The notes beneath the pieces are model-generated. The model made no database searches. It saw only the letters and a list, made by a program, of their open reading frames with translations, and had not been told where the DNA came from. The position numbers and the translations under genes were made by a program. From Syntrophomonas sp. (GTDB lineage: Bacteria; Bacillota; Syntrophomonadia; Syntrophomonadales; Syntrophomonadaceae), in contig JAQVWS010000006.1 of the NCBI GenBank assembly GCA_028709585.1, positions 1 through 35,903 of the forward strand: 35,903 nt of DNA. Reading direction: 5' to 3'. The first letter of the stretch is position 1; every line of letters begins with the position of its first letter. Below are positions 24,467 to 33,242 of the stretch, piece after piece.

Positions 24467-24496
24467 AACATACCCCTTGAGGGTATTTTATGTCAA
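24467..24496 (-). promoter_or_regulatory. Promoter with CsoR/CstR-like operator, HesB-like gene
   Basis: TTGACA (24496 to 24491) and TATGTT (24472 to 24467) are separated by 18 nt on the minus strand. The palindrome ATACCC-CTTGA-GGGTAT (24470-24486) fills the spacer and overlaps the -10. TACCC...GGGTA operators are typical of CsoR-family repressors, which sense copper (CsoR) or persulfides (CstR). A repressor gene is not in the window. Confidence 0.6.
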
Positions 24497-24570
24497 AAAG
24501 AATGATTTTACAAGTAATATTTTAACAAAAATATAATGCTATACTAGCAAATGTTTGGGGTTTTTAATGC

Positions 24571-24610
24571 AAAAAAAGTGAGGCGTACAATTGAATTGAG
24601 TACGCCCCAC
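24571..24610 (-). terminator. Rho-independent terminator after the C1 peptidase gene
   Basis: GGCGTAC (24582-24588) pairs with GTACGCC (24600-24606). The stem is extended after one mismatch by GTG/CAC (24578-24580 with 24608-24610). On the minus strand seven T follow (the A-run at 24571-24577). It lies 15 nt past the stop of the peptidase gene. Confidence 0.85.
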
Positions 24611-24624
24611 AAATCTATTTTTTA

Positions 24625-25689
24625 TTATTTCCAGTTAAACCCTTGCCTGCTTACAATTATCTTATGATTATCGCCTTCCACCTGGTAGCCCATATTATTG
24701 AGTATTGCTCTGAGGGATAGCAGGGGAATAGTTCCTTTGTTTAAAACAATAGGCTGATTCAGATTTACCCGTTTGCCATCAACCCTTATATATTTTAAAC
24801 CGGGAGCAATTTCTATATATTTAGCTAATTGAGGAGGTTTTAAATCTGTTGCGGTCCAGGCCTCAAATAAACACCACATGAATTGACTCTTTATAGTTAT
24901 CCATTCGTAGGGCAGATAAGCATAGCCATTGTCGCCCCAGTTTGTACCCCAGGAATTTCTCAAGATGAAGCAGCCTTTATTCGGCAGATCACCCACTATA
25001 CCCACGGCATGCCCGCCTCTGACGGCGCCATCAGGAAGGGGCAAAAAGTAATTTTTATCTGGTTCGAAATTATCGCAAACCAGCAAAGCTATCATAAAAG
25101 GGCCTTCTCTCTTTAAGGCCTGGCGCATGGCATCTAGGACATGATCTCGCTGCAGATCGTAAGATGAGCAAAGTTGGGCGTAAGTCTTAATACGAAATAT
25201 AGTGCCGGCATTGAGGGCATTATCTGAAATAGACGGAACTTGAGGTATAGGCAAATTTGTCAGAGTAGAGTAAGGCATGATAGTTTCAGGACAAACGCCA
25301 TATTTTTGTAATAGTTGCAGGGCTGTTTTGGGATGGGTGCCTTCTTCAGAGGGCAAGCCATCGTTTTGTTTGCACAGGCTGTATAGGAAAGCTGCCGATA
25401 AGCCTTCGTTGGGATAATCACCTTGTTTGATTTCCTGATAAGCCTTAATTGTCCACACGGAGGCACAAGCCACACAACTCCCCCGCTGTTCCTGGTCGAA
25501 AACCACAGGCAGATTCGGTCTGTAATCAATGGAAACGGGAGGCTCTTGCGCAAAAGAGCCCATAAGTTTGGTATATATATAATCCCTGGGGTCATAGGGA
25601 GACGGAATATAATTTAGAGGGTGGTTATTATATTCTTTGGGGAGATTCTCCATAAACCTGCGCAGTTGATAAATAATTTCAAATGACAT
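24625..25689 (-). CDS. Papain-type (C1A) cysteine peptidase with C-terminal copper-amine-oxidase-like domain
   Basis: This 354-residue protein has three parts. Residues about 25-60 act as a pro-like lead (YIPSPYDPRDYIYT). The C1A catalytic domain has Q66 and catalytic C72 (QEQRGSCVACAS, where Val replaces the usual Trp), the catalytic His in GGHAVGIVG, and the Asn in RNSWGTNWGDNGYAYLPY. From about residue 300 is a short copper-amine-oxidase N-like domain (VDGKRVNLNQP, then PLLSLRAILNNMGYQV), a wall- or surface-associated module in Clostridia. No signal peptide is visible, so location is uncertain. AAGGAGG lies about 7 nt before the ATG. It is divergent to phoP and has its own terminator. Target unknown. 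Confidence 0.85.
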   Translation of the reverse strand: MSFEIIYQLRRFMENLPKEYNNHPLNYIPSPYDPRDYIYTKLMGSFAQEPPVSIDYRPNLPVVFDQEQRGSCVACASVWTIKAYQEIKQGDYPNEGLSAAFLYSLCKQNDGLPSEEGTHPKTALQLLQKYGVCPETIMPYSTLTNLPIPQVPSISDNALNAGTIFRIKTYAQLCSSYDLQRDHVLDAMRQALKREGPFMIALLVCDNFEPDKNYFLPLPDGAVRGGHAVGIVGDLPNKGCFILRNSWGTNWGDNGYAYLPYEWITIKSQFMWCLFEAWTATDLKPPQLAKYIEIAPGLKYIRVDGKRVNLNQPIVLNKGTIPLLSLRAILNNMGYQVEGDNHKIIVSRQGFNWK

Positions 25690-25922
25690 TAAGCTTCCTC
25701 CTTAAAAAGTCTTTTATATACTGACAGTCTGATGATTGGGGCTAGAGATTTTATCCTTGTCACAGGAAATATATTGGTTATTCATCACAATCTATGCTAA
25801 AAATAGATATAAAATTCCAGTGATAAAGAAATCCACAGAATACTGATTGAAAGAATTGATTTATGGTTTAATTTGGAGTAATAATTTGTAAAAGTTGTTT
25901 TATGAAAAGAGGGGGTTAAGCA

Positions 25923-26627
25923 ATGCAAGGCAAAATCATGGTAGTGGATGATGAGGAAGCTCTGGTAAGGTTAATTACCTATAACCTTAGTAAAGAGGGA
26001 TTTTCGCCTATTGCCGCCTGTGAAGGCAATGAAGCCTGGCAATTAATTATGCAGGAGAAGCCGGATCTTATTATCCTGGATTTGATGCTGCCGGGTAAAG
26101 ACGGATTGGAGATATGCCGCGATCTAAGACATGAAAGCATCAAGACTCCGATTATTATGCTGACCGCCAAGGACGATGAAATTGACCGGATACTGGGATT
26201 GGAATTAGGTGCAGACGACTATGTTACAAAACCTTTTAGTGTTCGTGAGTTAATAGCCCGAGTAAAGGCGGTTTTAAGAAGAAATTCAGGCAACAAGGAA
26301 CCGGTTGACCCAGATCGGGATTTGGTAGCAGGTGAATTTACGATTAAACCTGAAAAGTATGAGATTCACTTTAACGGAGTACAATTGGATCTAACCCTTA
26401 AGGAATATGAATTGCTGGAACTGCTGATCAGAAATAGAGGACGAGTCTTGAAACGCGATTATCTTTTGCAGATATTGTGGGATTATGCAGACAGCGTGAA
26501 TACCAGAGTCCTTGATGTTCATATCAGCAAGCTGCGGGATAAGATCGAAAAAGACAGCCGGGAGCCTAAATATATTAAAACCATACGCGGATTAGGTTAT
26601 AAGTTTGAGGAGCAGACCGATGTTTAA
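25923..26627 (+). CDS. phoP: Phosphate response regulator PhoP/PhoB
   Basis: This 234-residue OmpR-family regulator has a receiver with D9/D10, phospho-acceptor D53 (ILDLMLPG), the TAKDDE region and the conserved lysine in DDYVTKPF. Its DNA-binding domain has LTLKEYELLELLIR and the recognition part VDSVNTRVLDVHISKLRDK-like region ending in TIRGLGYKFEE. Called PhoP because the next gene is a PhoR-type kinase and the genes after it are the Pst phosphate importer. AGAGGGGG lies before the ATG. A possible promoter (TTGATT 25856-25861, TAATAA 25879-25884, 17 nt apart) lies upstream. The stop overlaps phoR by 8 nt. Confidence 0.93.
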   Translation: MQGKIMVVDDEEALVRLITYNLSKEGFSPIAACEGNEAWQLIMQEKPDLIILDLMLPGKDGLEICRDLRHESIKTPIIMLTAKDDEIDRILGLELGADDYVTKPFSVRELIARVKAVLRRNSGNKEPVDPDRDLVAGEFTIKPEKYEIHFNGVQLDLTLKEYELLELLIRNRGRVLKRDYLLQILWDYADSVNTRVLDVHISKLRDKIEKDSREPKYIKTIRGLGYKFEEQTDV

Positions 26628-28380
26628 AAGCTATCGCAGCAAGCTAATCGCCGGTTATTTACTCTTAGTAACCATTATTCTCACCCTTTTGGGAAGTATC
26701 GTTTATGTTCAATTAAAGGATTTTTATTTAATTAATATAGAACAAAGGCTTACCAAGGAGGCTATTTTGGTAGCTGAAATGGCTAAATACCGCCGGGGAG
26801 ATGGTAATGCAGTAAGAAGTTACCAGGATATATGCAACTTTGCCGCCCAAGATAGCGAGGCTAGAGTTACTATTATTGATGGGAATGGTGTCGTATTAGG
26901 GGATTCATCAGCCCAATCAGAAACGATGGAAAGCCATGCCAACCGCCCTGAGTTTTATAAGGCTTTGCACGGTCAGGTCGGCATGGAAATGCGTTACAGT
27001 GATACTGTACAAATGAACATGCTTTATGTGGCAGTACCATTCGATAATCAAGAAATAGAGGGCGCTGTAAGAATGGCTAAGCCCCTGGCCGAGCTGCAAA
27101 CCATTTATCATAATGTTCTTGCAATAATAATTATCGCTGCAGTTATTTGCGGTGTGATTGCCATTATTCTGAGTTTTATTCTGGCGCGTTATTTTTCCCG
27201 TCCCATTCAGGATATTACTGAAGCCGTAAAAGATATGGCCAACGGACATTTAAAAAGTCGTTCAGCTTACCATTCTGCTGATGAATTGGGGACATTGGCT
27301 ATGGCGTTTAATGAGATGGGTCATAGTATTGAAATGAATATGAATGAGATCTACGCAATCAAAAACCGTCTGGAGGCAGTTCTGAATAATACGGTAAATG
27401 GTATTTTTATGATTGGGGCTCAAGGAAGGATTGCTTATGCCAACCCGGTTGCCGTTTCCCTGCTTAATATGGGTAATGATTTTATCGGTAGAAACTATGT
27501 GGAAATAATTAACGCCTATGAGCTTCTGGAGGTTATTGACAATGGAAAAAGCAGCAAGAAACCAGTGCACAAGAATATTGTTTTATATGCAATCGGAGCT
27601 AAAAACATTGAGGTCAATGTAGTTCCATTAAAGAATGATAATTATGCATTTAAGGATGTCTTGGTGGTATTAAATGATATAACTGAGATTAAACGTCTGG
27701 AAAAGGTGCGTAAAGAATTTGTTGCCAATGTATCCCATGAGTTAAAGACACCAGTTGCTAGCATCAGTGGTTTTGCAGAGACTCTTCTATATGATGGTGG
27801 AAAAAGCCCGGCAAACGTAGCAGAGTTTACTCGGATTATTTACGATGAGGCTCAGCGTCTTTCGCGTCTCATCAACAGATTGTTGGAACTGTCAAAGTTG
27901 GAATATGACGAGGTTAAAATAAATATTGAAACGATAAATTTAGCTTATTTGGTTCGAGAAACAGCGGAGATAATGCGTAAGACAAGCAAACTTAGAAACA
28001 TAAGCATTCTATATGATGAACCATCATATTTTCCCAGCCTGGATAGTGATGGGGACATGATCAAGCAGATTCTTATGAATATTATGGATAATGCAATTAA
28101 GTATAGTGCGGATGGAGGTCAGATAGAAATCAAACTGGAAGACTTGGGCGATAAGGTTAAGATAAGTGTGAGGGATTCCGGCATTGGAATTGCCAGCAAT
28201 GAAATACCACGGATATTTGAACGGTTCTATCGAGTTGATAAGGCCAGATCTAGAAAAACAGGAGGAAGCGGCCTGGGATTGGCAATTGTGAAGCACCTGG
28301 CAGAGAGTCTGGGCGGTCAGGTGTCAGTAGAAAGCACTCTGGGACAGGGCTCTATCTTTTCCTTTATCATGTCTAAATAG
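26620..28380 (+). CDS. phoR: Phosphate sensor histidine kinase PhoR
   Basis: This 586-residue kinase has a first membrane helix (about residues 9-30), an extracytoplasmic sensor region of about 130 residues, a second helix (about 165-190), HAMP (YFSRPIQDITEAVKDM), a PAS domain (about 245-355, with NGIFMIGAQGRIAYANP), HisKA with H373 in SHELKTP, and HATPase with MDNAIKYS, DSGIGIA and GSGLGLAIVK. The layout is that of Gram-positive PhoR. The ATG at 26620 with GAGGAG 7 nt upstream is preferred over the in-frame start at 26605 inside phoP. It overlaps the phoP stop by 8 nt (ATGTTTAA). Its activity is expected to be set by the Pst system and PhoU. Confidence 0.93.
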   Translation: MFKSYRSKLIAGYLLLVTIILTLLGSIVYVQLKDFYLINIEQRLTKEAILVAEMAKYRRGDGNAVRSYQDICNFAAQDSEARVTIIDGNGVVLGDSSAQSETMESHANRPEFYKALHGQVGMEMRYSDTVQMNMLYVAVPFDNQEIEGAVRMAKPLAELQTIYHNVLAIIIIAAVICGVIAIILSFILARYFSRPIQDITEAVKDMANGHLKSRSAYHSADELGTLAMAFNEMGHSIEMNMNEIYAIKNRLEAVLNNTVNGIFMIGAQGRIAYANPVAVSLLNMGNDFIGRNYVEIINAYELLEVIDNGKSSKKPVHKNIVLYAIGAKNIEVNVVPLKNDNYAFKDVLVVLNDITEIKRLEKVRKEFVANVSHELKTPVASISGFAETLLYDGGKSPANVAEFTRIIYDEAQRLSRLINRLLELSKLEYDEVKINIETINLAYLVRETAEIMRKTSKLRNISILYDEPSYFPSLDSDGDMIKQILMNIMDNAIKYSADGGQIEIKLEDLGDKVKISVRDSGIGIASNEIPRIFERFYRVDKARSRKTGGSGLGLAIVKHLAESLGGQVSVESTLGQGSIFSFIMSK

Positions 28381-28473
28381 AGATATAATTCAAATTTAAT
28401 CAATAATTTTTAATGCGTTTTACTCTGATGAGACAGGTGTAGACGCATTTTCATTTTCTCTTTTCTATCATCA

Positions 28474-28513
28474 TTTACATAAATTTTACATAAAATAAAG
28501 GCTTGCTTATATT
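28474..28513 (+). promoter_or_regulatory. PhoP box and promoter of the pst operon
   Basis: Two direct TTTACA repeats (28474-28479 and 28485-28490) are 5 nt apart, the 11-bp period of Bacillus PhoP boxes (TTwACA-N5-TTwACA). The second repeat serves as -35 for a -10 TATATT (28508-28513) at 17 nt. A third TTTACA at 28529-28534 is 44 bp on, in the same phase. The predicted start is about 28520. Confidence 0.8.
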
Positions 28514-28588
28514 TGAGGCAGGAAACACTTTACATACGGGTAGTAAGCTTATCAATAGATAATTAAACAAATAAAAGGAGGAAATTCG

Positions 28589-29452
28589 ATGCAATATCAA
28601 AACACGAGAAGAATCTCCAGTTTTATACTTCTTGGATTATTGCTGTTAGGAGCCGCATTGGTGTCCGGATGCAGTAAAGAAGAAGCCAAAGAGACTCCTA
28701 AGTCTCCAGAGCTTGTTCCCGTGCTTACAGGCACTCTAACTATTGCGGGTTCAACCTCGGTACAGCCTTTTAGCGAAGTACTGGCTGAAAAGTTCATGGC
28801 TGAAAACCAGAGAGTCAAGGTTAACGTACAGGGTGGAGGTTCCAGTCAGGGAATTGAAGCAGCTATATCTGGAGCTGCCAATATAGGAGCATCTTCTCGG
28901 GATTTAAAAACTGAGGAGAAAAGCAAAGTCGTGGATACCAAGATTGCTTTGGATGGAATTGCTATTGTAGTTAATCCAGCCAATACGATGAAATCATTAA
29001 AAACTGAAGAAGTCAGGAATATTTATATGGGTAACATTAAGAACTGGAAAGAACTTGGCGGCCCTGATGCGCCCATAACTGTCGTTTCCAGAGAAGACGG
29101 TTCCGGAACCAGGGAAGCTTTTACCACGCTTATTATGGATAAAAAGGATATCATTAAAACAGCTATCATCCAGAATTCAACAGGTGCAGTAAGAACAACG
29201 GTGGCCGGTGACAAGAACGCTATTGGCTATATATCACTGGCCAACCTGAATAATGAGATTAAAGCTGTGGAGATAGATGGAGTAGCAGCTACGGTGGATA
29301 ATGTAAAAACGGGAATCTATAAAGTACAAAGACCCTTCCTTTACGTAACCAAGGAAGCCCCCACAGGACTTGCCAAAGTTTTTATGGATTTCGTACTAAG
29401 CCCGGAAGGACAAAAGATTATGGTTGAGGAAGGGGCTATCAGTATTAAGTAG
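28589..29452 (+). CDS. pstS: Phosphate-binding lipoprotein PstS
   Basis: This 287-residue phosphate ABC transporter receptor has a signal peptide ending in a lipobox (LVSGC, lipidated C28), so it is tethered to the outer face of the membrane. Phosphate-binding motifs are present: IAGSTSVQPFSE, GGGSSQGIEAA, ASSRD and SREDGSGTREAF. Its length is normal for the family. AAAAGGAGG lies about 7 nt before the ATG. The promoter carries a PhoP box, so transcription should rise in phosphate starvation. A hairpin and T-run 27 nt after the stop probably lowers the expression of pstC and the genes behind it. Confidence 0.95.
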   Translation: MQYQNTRRISSFILLGLLLLGAALVSGCSKEEAKETPKSPELVPVLTGTLTIAGSTSVQPFSEVLAEKFMAENQRVKVNVQGGGSSQGIEAAISGAANIGASSRDLKTEEKSKVVDTKIALDGIAIVVNPANTMKSLKTEEVRNIYMGNIKNWKELGGPDAPITVVSREDGSGTREAFTTLIMDKKDIIKTAIIQNSTGAVRTTVAGDKNAIGYISLANLNNEIKAVEIDGVAATVDNVKTGIYKVQRPFLYVTKEAPTGLAKVFMDFVLSPEGQKIMVEEGAISIK

Positions 29453-29479
29453 TTTAAGATATAACTGCCCAATCACAGA

Positions 29480-29506
29480 CCGTGCCGGAAACGGCAGCGG
29501 TTTTTT
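29480..29506 (+). terminator. Intercistronic terminator between pstS and pstC
   Basis: A GC-rich stem CCG-T-GCCG (29480-29487) pairs with CGGC-A-g-CGG (29492-29500, one bulge) around a GAAA loop, and six T follow (29501-29506). It lies 27 nt after pstS, where partial termination is known to raise PstS over the permease. Confidence 0.8.
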
Positions 29507-29661
29507 GGGCTGCAAACACATTGCAAAGAAATGCGCTGACGCTTATTATTTTACGAATTATTTACAAATATAAAAGATTATATTATCAAAACTGCATATT
29601 GGGTTTAACAATAAGGTGTTATCTTGAGATTAAGAATAAAAACAAACGGAAGGGTAAACAA

Positions 29662-30600
29662 ATGGAGAAAATTGTTGAGATAGACATGATTAAATCAAAA
29701 AAATATAAAGATAAAGCAGGTTTTAGGAAGCGTAATAATGCAATGCTTAAAAATATTAACGCAGAAAAACTGATCGAGACTATTCTGTTGCTTAGCGCAG
29801 CTGCATTTATATTGGTTATCGTACTTATAACACTCTTCATTTTTGCCAAAGGTGTGCCGCTGGTTATGCAGGTTGGGATCGACGATTTCCTGTTTAATTC
29901 TGACTGGAGACCGATGAAAGGTGCATTTGGAATTTGGGCCATGTTTGTCGGTTCTTTGACTGTCACCTTCAGTTCCATGTTATGGGCTGTGCCCTTGGGA
30001 ATTATAACGGCTGTTTTCATGGCTGAGATTGCGCCGCCAGTTATAGGAAGATGGCTAGGCAGACTGATTGAGCTTCTGGCTGGTATTCCTTCGGTTGTTT
30101 ATGGCTTTATCGGTTTGATTGTAATAGTTCCTTTTATTCGGGAGGTATTAGGCGGCAATGGGTTAAGCGTACTGGCAGGAGCAATAATATTGGGAATTAT
30201 GATCCTGCCTACTATTATAAATATTGCCCGAGATGCAATTATGGCTGTTCCCCAAGAATATAAAGAGAGTTCCCTGGCTTTGGGAGCCACTCACTATCAG
30301 ACCATTGCCCGCGTAATTATCCCGGCTGCCCGCTCAGGAATAATTACTGCTGTTGTTCTGGGTATGGGCCGGGCCATAGGAGAGACTATGGCGGTAGTCA
30401 TGGTAACCGGCAACTCTACAGTAATACCTGAGAATATTTTGTCTCCGGTTAGAACCATGACCAGTAATATTGTTCTGGAAATGGGTTATGCAGCTGGTGA
30501 CCACCAGGCAGCACTTTTTGCTACCGGGATGGTTTTATTCATATTTATCGTATGCTTAAACCTGATGGTTACTATTTCAGCAAAGGCAGGCAGAAAATGA
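29662..30600 (+). CDS. pstC: Phosphate ABC transporter permease PstC
   Basis: This 312-residue membrane permease forms the channel with PstA. It has six hydrophobic helices; a first helix at about residues 35-60 follows a charged N-terminus. The PBP-transporter loop EAA-type motif is at DAIMAVPQEYKESSLALGAT, and GIPSVVYGFIGL and GRAIGETMAVVMVTG are typical of PstC. Start: ATG at 29662 with GGAAGGG about 7 nt upstream. An earlier in-frame start at 29482 lies inside the intercistronic terminator and is rejected. The stop overlaps pstA (ATGA). Confidence 0.95.
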   Translation: MEKIVEIDMIKSKKYKDKAGFRKRNNAMLKNINAEKLIETILLLSAAAFILVIVLITLFIFAKGVPLVMQVGIDDFLFNSDWRPMKGAFGIWAMFVGSLTVTFSSMLWAVPLGIITAVFMAEIAPPVIGRWLGRLIELLAGIPSVVYGFIGLIVIVPFIREVLGGNGLSVLAGAIILGIMILPTIINIARDAIMAVPQEYKESSLALGATHYQTIARVIIPAARSGIITAVVLGMGRAIGETMAVVMVTGNSTVIPENILSPVRTMTSNIVLEMGYAAGDHQAALFATGMVLFIFIVCLNLMVTISAKAGRK

Positions 30601-31433
30601 TGGCAAATAACTGGCAGGACAGGGTTGCTACGGCTATATTCTGGCTGTCGGCTCTGTTCATTGTGGCAATATTAGCGGGTATCATAGGGTATATCATTAT
30701 CAAGGGTATATCCAGCATAAATCTTGATTTTATTTTACAGCCTCCCAGTAAAGCGGGCCGAGAAGGAGGAATATCCACAACTATAGTCAGTACAGGGTAT
30801 CTCACCTTGATGTCCCTTTTAATAGCCGTACCTATTGGAGCGGGAAGTGCTATCTATCTGGAGGAATATGCCCGCAGCAAAAACAGATTTGCCCGTTTGG
30901 TGAACCTGACCTCGGAAACTTTGGCAGGAATCCCTTCGATTATATTTGGATTATTTGGCTTTGTTTTCTTTGTGCTTTTCCTGGAAATGGGCTGGTCCAT
31001 ATTATCCGGCAGCATGACCCTGGCAATTATGATATTGCCAACCATTACCCGTACTTCTCAGGAAGCCATATCGGCAGTGCCGTATGAGTATCGGGACAAT
31101 AGTCTGGCGTTAGGCGCCAGCAAGTGGCAGACCGTATGGAAAGTTATCTTGCCTTCTTCCTTACCAGGTATTATAACCGGCATCATATTATCAATTGGCA
31201 GAGCCGTAGGCGAGACTGCTGCCTTAATCCTCACTGCAGGAAGTTCGCTGGGTATGCCTTTATCACCGGCTGACCCTGCCCGAACCATGTCAGTGCATCT
31301 TTACGTGCTGGTAGCGGAAGGAATATCGATGGAGAGAGCTTTCGGTACCGCTTTTTTAATAGTAGTACTGATAATGATTATTAATTATTTTGCCAACCTT
31401 AGTCTCAGCAAGATCGCTAAATCAATGCGGTAA
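30597..31433 (+). CDS. pstA: Phosphate ABC transporter permease PstA
   Basis: This 278-residue permease has six hydrophobic helices. It shows [26 protein letters not shown] and the loop motif [20 protein letters not shown] that docks on PstB. Start: the ATG at 30597 overlaps the pstC stop (ATGA); a second ATG follows immediately at 30600, and either could be used. An in-frame start at 30552 lies inside pstC and is rejected. It is followed at 17 nt by pstB. Confidence 0.95.
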   Translation: MMANNWQDRVATAIFWLSALFIVAILAGIIGYIIIKGISSINLDFILQPPSKAGREGGISTTIVSTGYLTLMSLLIAVPIGAGSAIYLEEYARSKNRFARLVNLTSETLAGIPSIIFGLFGFVFFVLFLEMGWSILSGSMTLAIMILPTITRTSQEAISAVPYEYRDNSLALGASKWQTVWKVILPSSLPGIITGIILSIGRAVGETAALILTAGSSLGMPLSPADPARTMSVHLYVLVAEGISMERAFGTAFLIVVLIMIINYFANLSLSKIAKSMR

Positions 31434-31450
31434 AAAGAGGGAGGATTATA

Positions 31451-32212
31451 ATGGAAAATCATATCAAAATTAAGAGCAGGAATATGGAGGTTTACTATCA
31501 GGATTTTCAGGCTCTGCATGGAATAAACATGGATATCAAGGAACATAAGGTTACTGCCTTAATAGGCCCATCCGGCTGCGGAAAATCTACTTACCTGAGA
31601 ACCCTTAATCGCTTGAATGAATTAATTGAAGGTACTACCATTAATGGTCAGGTGTATCTCGATGGTATTTCTATCTATGACAAAGACGTGGATGTGGTGA
31701 AATTGAGGAAAAGAGTAGGGATGGTGTTTCAAAAGCCGTCAGTTTTTCCAATGTCCATTTATGATAATGTGGCTTATGGTCCAAGAATTCACGGTATAAA
31801 AAACAAGAGCCGGCTCGATGAAATCGTTGAGAAAAGCCTCAAGGCCGCAAATTTGTGGAATGAAATGGGTAATCGTCTGAACTCACCTGCTGCCCGCATG
31901 TCGGGAGGGCAGCAACAAAGACTGGTAATTGCCCGGGTCCTCGCAGTGAATCCGGAGGTCATTCTGATGGATGAACCTGCATCAGCTCTTGATCCTATAT
32001 CTACCTCCAAGCTGGAGGAATTAATTGGGGAGCTGAAAAAGAATTATACCATAGTTATAGTGACTCACAATATGCAGCAGGCTGCAAGAGTATCTGATTT
32101 TACGGGTTTTTTCCTGAATGGATATTTAATTGAGTTTAATCGCACCAACGAACTATTTCTTAATCCGGTCGTCAAAAAGACGGAGGATTATATAACCGGC
32201 AGATTTGGATGA
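31451..32212 (+). CDS. pstB: Phosphate ABC transporter ATPase PstB
   Basis: This 253-residue ATPase drives phosphate import through PstCA. It has Walker [10 protein letters not shown], the Q-loop region [19 protein letters not shown], signature MSGGQQQRL, Walker [14 protein letters not shown], and the H-loop in IVTHNMQQA. The N-terminus is longer than minimal ABC ATPases and typical for PstB. AAAGAGGGAGG lies close before the ATG. It is followed by phoU, as in other pst operons. Confidence 0.96.
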   Translation: MENHIKIKSRNMEVYYQDFQALHGINMDIKEHKVTALIGPSGCGKSTYLRTLNRLNELIEGTTINGQVYLDGISIYDKDVDVVKLRKRVGMVFQKPSVFPMSIYDNVAYGPRIHGIKNKSRLDEIVEKSLKAANLWNEMGNRLNSPAARMSGGQQQRLVIARVLAVNPEVILMDEPASALDPISTSKLEELIGELKKNYTIVIVTHNMQQAARVSDFTGFFLNGYLIEFNRTNELFLNPVVKKTEDYITGRFG

Positions 32213-32270
32213 ATAAAATGCCGCAAAAAATATTTAGTGGTAAAAATTTTAACAGGTGAGGTGTTCGCTT

Positions 32271-32939
32271 TTGTCAACAGATTCTTTGGAAATTCAATTA
32301 CGCTTATTAAAAGAAGATATAATGAAAATGGGCAGACTGCTGCAGGAACAGATTTATAAATCTATTCGCTCCCTGACGGATAAAAACCTTGAATTGGCTC
32401 AGGAGGTAATTAAAAAAGATGATATTCTTGATAAAATGGAGTTGGACATAGAAAAAAAATGCTTGTATTTGATTGCCTTAAAGCAGCCTCTGGCAGGTGA
32501 TCTGCGTTTTATTGGCACAAACCTGAGAATCATTGTGGATTTGGAAAGGATGGGAGATCATGCGGAAGATATTGCCAAAATAGCTATTGATCTCTATGAG
32601 CAGGCCTATATAAAACCCTTGATTGATATACCTAAGATGACCGAGATTACAGAAAATATGGTGAAGACGGCTATGAAAGCCCTTATTGACGGAGATGTTT
32701 CGCTGGCTATGGAACTGGTGGAAATGGAGAAACAGGTTGATAGTCTCTATGATGAAGTATTTAAAGAATTATTAACCTATATGATGCGGGATCATGACAA
32801 TATTCCACAGGCAACCTCTTTACTGCTGGTGGCAGGTCATCTGGAAAGGATTGCGGATCATGCTACCAATTTAGGGGAGATGGTTATCTACATCGTGGAA
32901 GGCAGACGGGTGGATATAAACGTTATGGCCCGCAGCTAG
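32271..32939 (+). CDS. phoU: Phosphate signalling protein PhoU
   Basis: This 222-residue all-helical protein has two repeats of the PhoU type, each with the metal-binding E/DxxxD pattern: DLRFIGTNLRIIVDLERMGDHAEDIA in the first half and SLLLVAGHLERIADHATNLGE in the second. PhoU links Pst to PhoR and represses the Pho response when phosphate is high. The start is TTG at 32271, with GAGGTG 7 nt upstream; a GTG at 32256 overlaps the ribosome site. It is the last gene of the pst operon, ending in the terminator at 32977-33020. Confidence 0.94.
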   Translation: MSTDSLEIQLRLLKEDIMKMGRLLQEQIYKSIRSLTDKNLELAQEVIKKDDILDKMELDIEKKCLYLIALKQPLAGDLRFIGTNLRIIVDLERMGDHAEDIAKIAIDLYEQAYIKPLIDIPKMTEITENMVKTAMKALIDGDVSLAMELVEMEKQVDSLYDEVFKELLTYMMRDHDNIPQATSLLLVAGHLERIADHATNLGEMVIYIVEGRRVDINVMARS

Positions 32940-32976
32940 AGGTCTTCTCAGTATCAATAGCCGAATATTAACGTTT

Positions 32977-33020
32977 TCTGTGCGGACGTGTCTTGGAACC
33001 CTTCCGCACAGATGTTTTTT
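32977..33020 (+). terminator. Rho-independent terminator of the pst-phoU operon
   Basis: A 9-bp stem (TCTGTGCGG 32977-32985 with CCGCACAGA 33004-33012) encloses an 18-nt loop, and six T follow at 33015-33020. It lies 38 nt after the phoU stop. Confidence 0.85.
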
Positions 33021-33034
33021 CATGGGCAAAATCG

Positions 33035-33064
33035 TTGTAGATAATGCGATTAAATGATTATATA
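33035..33064 (+). promoter_or_regulatory. Weak candidate promoter ahead of the efflux operon
   Basis: TTGTAG (33035-33040) lies 18 nt from TATATA (33059-33064); an overlapping TATAAT is at 33061-33066 with an overlong 20-nt spacer. It is the best match between the pst terminator and the start at 33243. Confidence 0.3.
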
Positions 33065-33242
33065 ATAATATCACCGATCTAGAATATATTGTCATAATTG
33101 TATGCAGGCATGAAGAAGCCAGTACTGAAAACGAGATGAAACAGTGTGTTATTGAAAGAAAATTACTGATTGCTCATATTTAGTAGAAGAGGAGGAATTA
33201 TTCCAGATTAGGAATACATTAAAAATAGGGGGATTTAGTGAA

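Noticed and set aside
29482-29661. Extended N-terminus of PstC from 29482
   Set aside because: It would lie within the intercistronic terminator, and a good ribosome site precedes the ATG at 29662.
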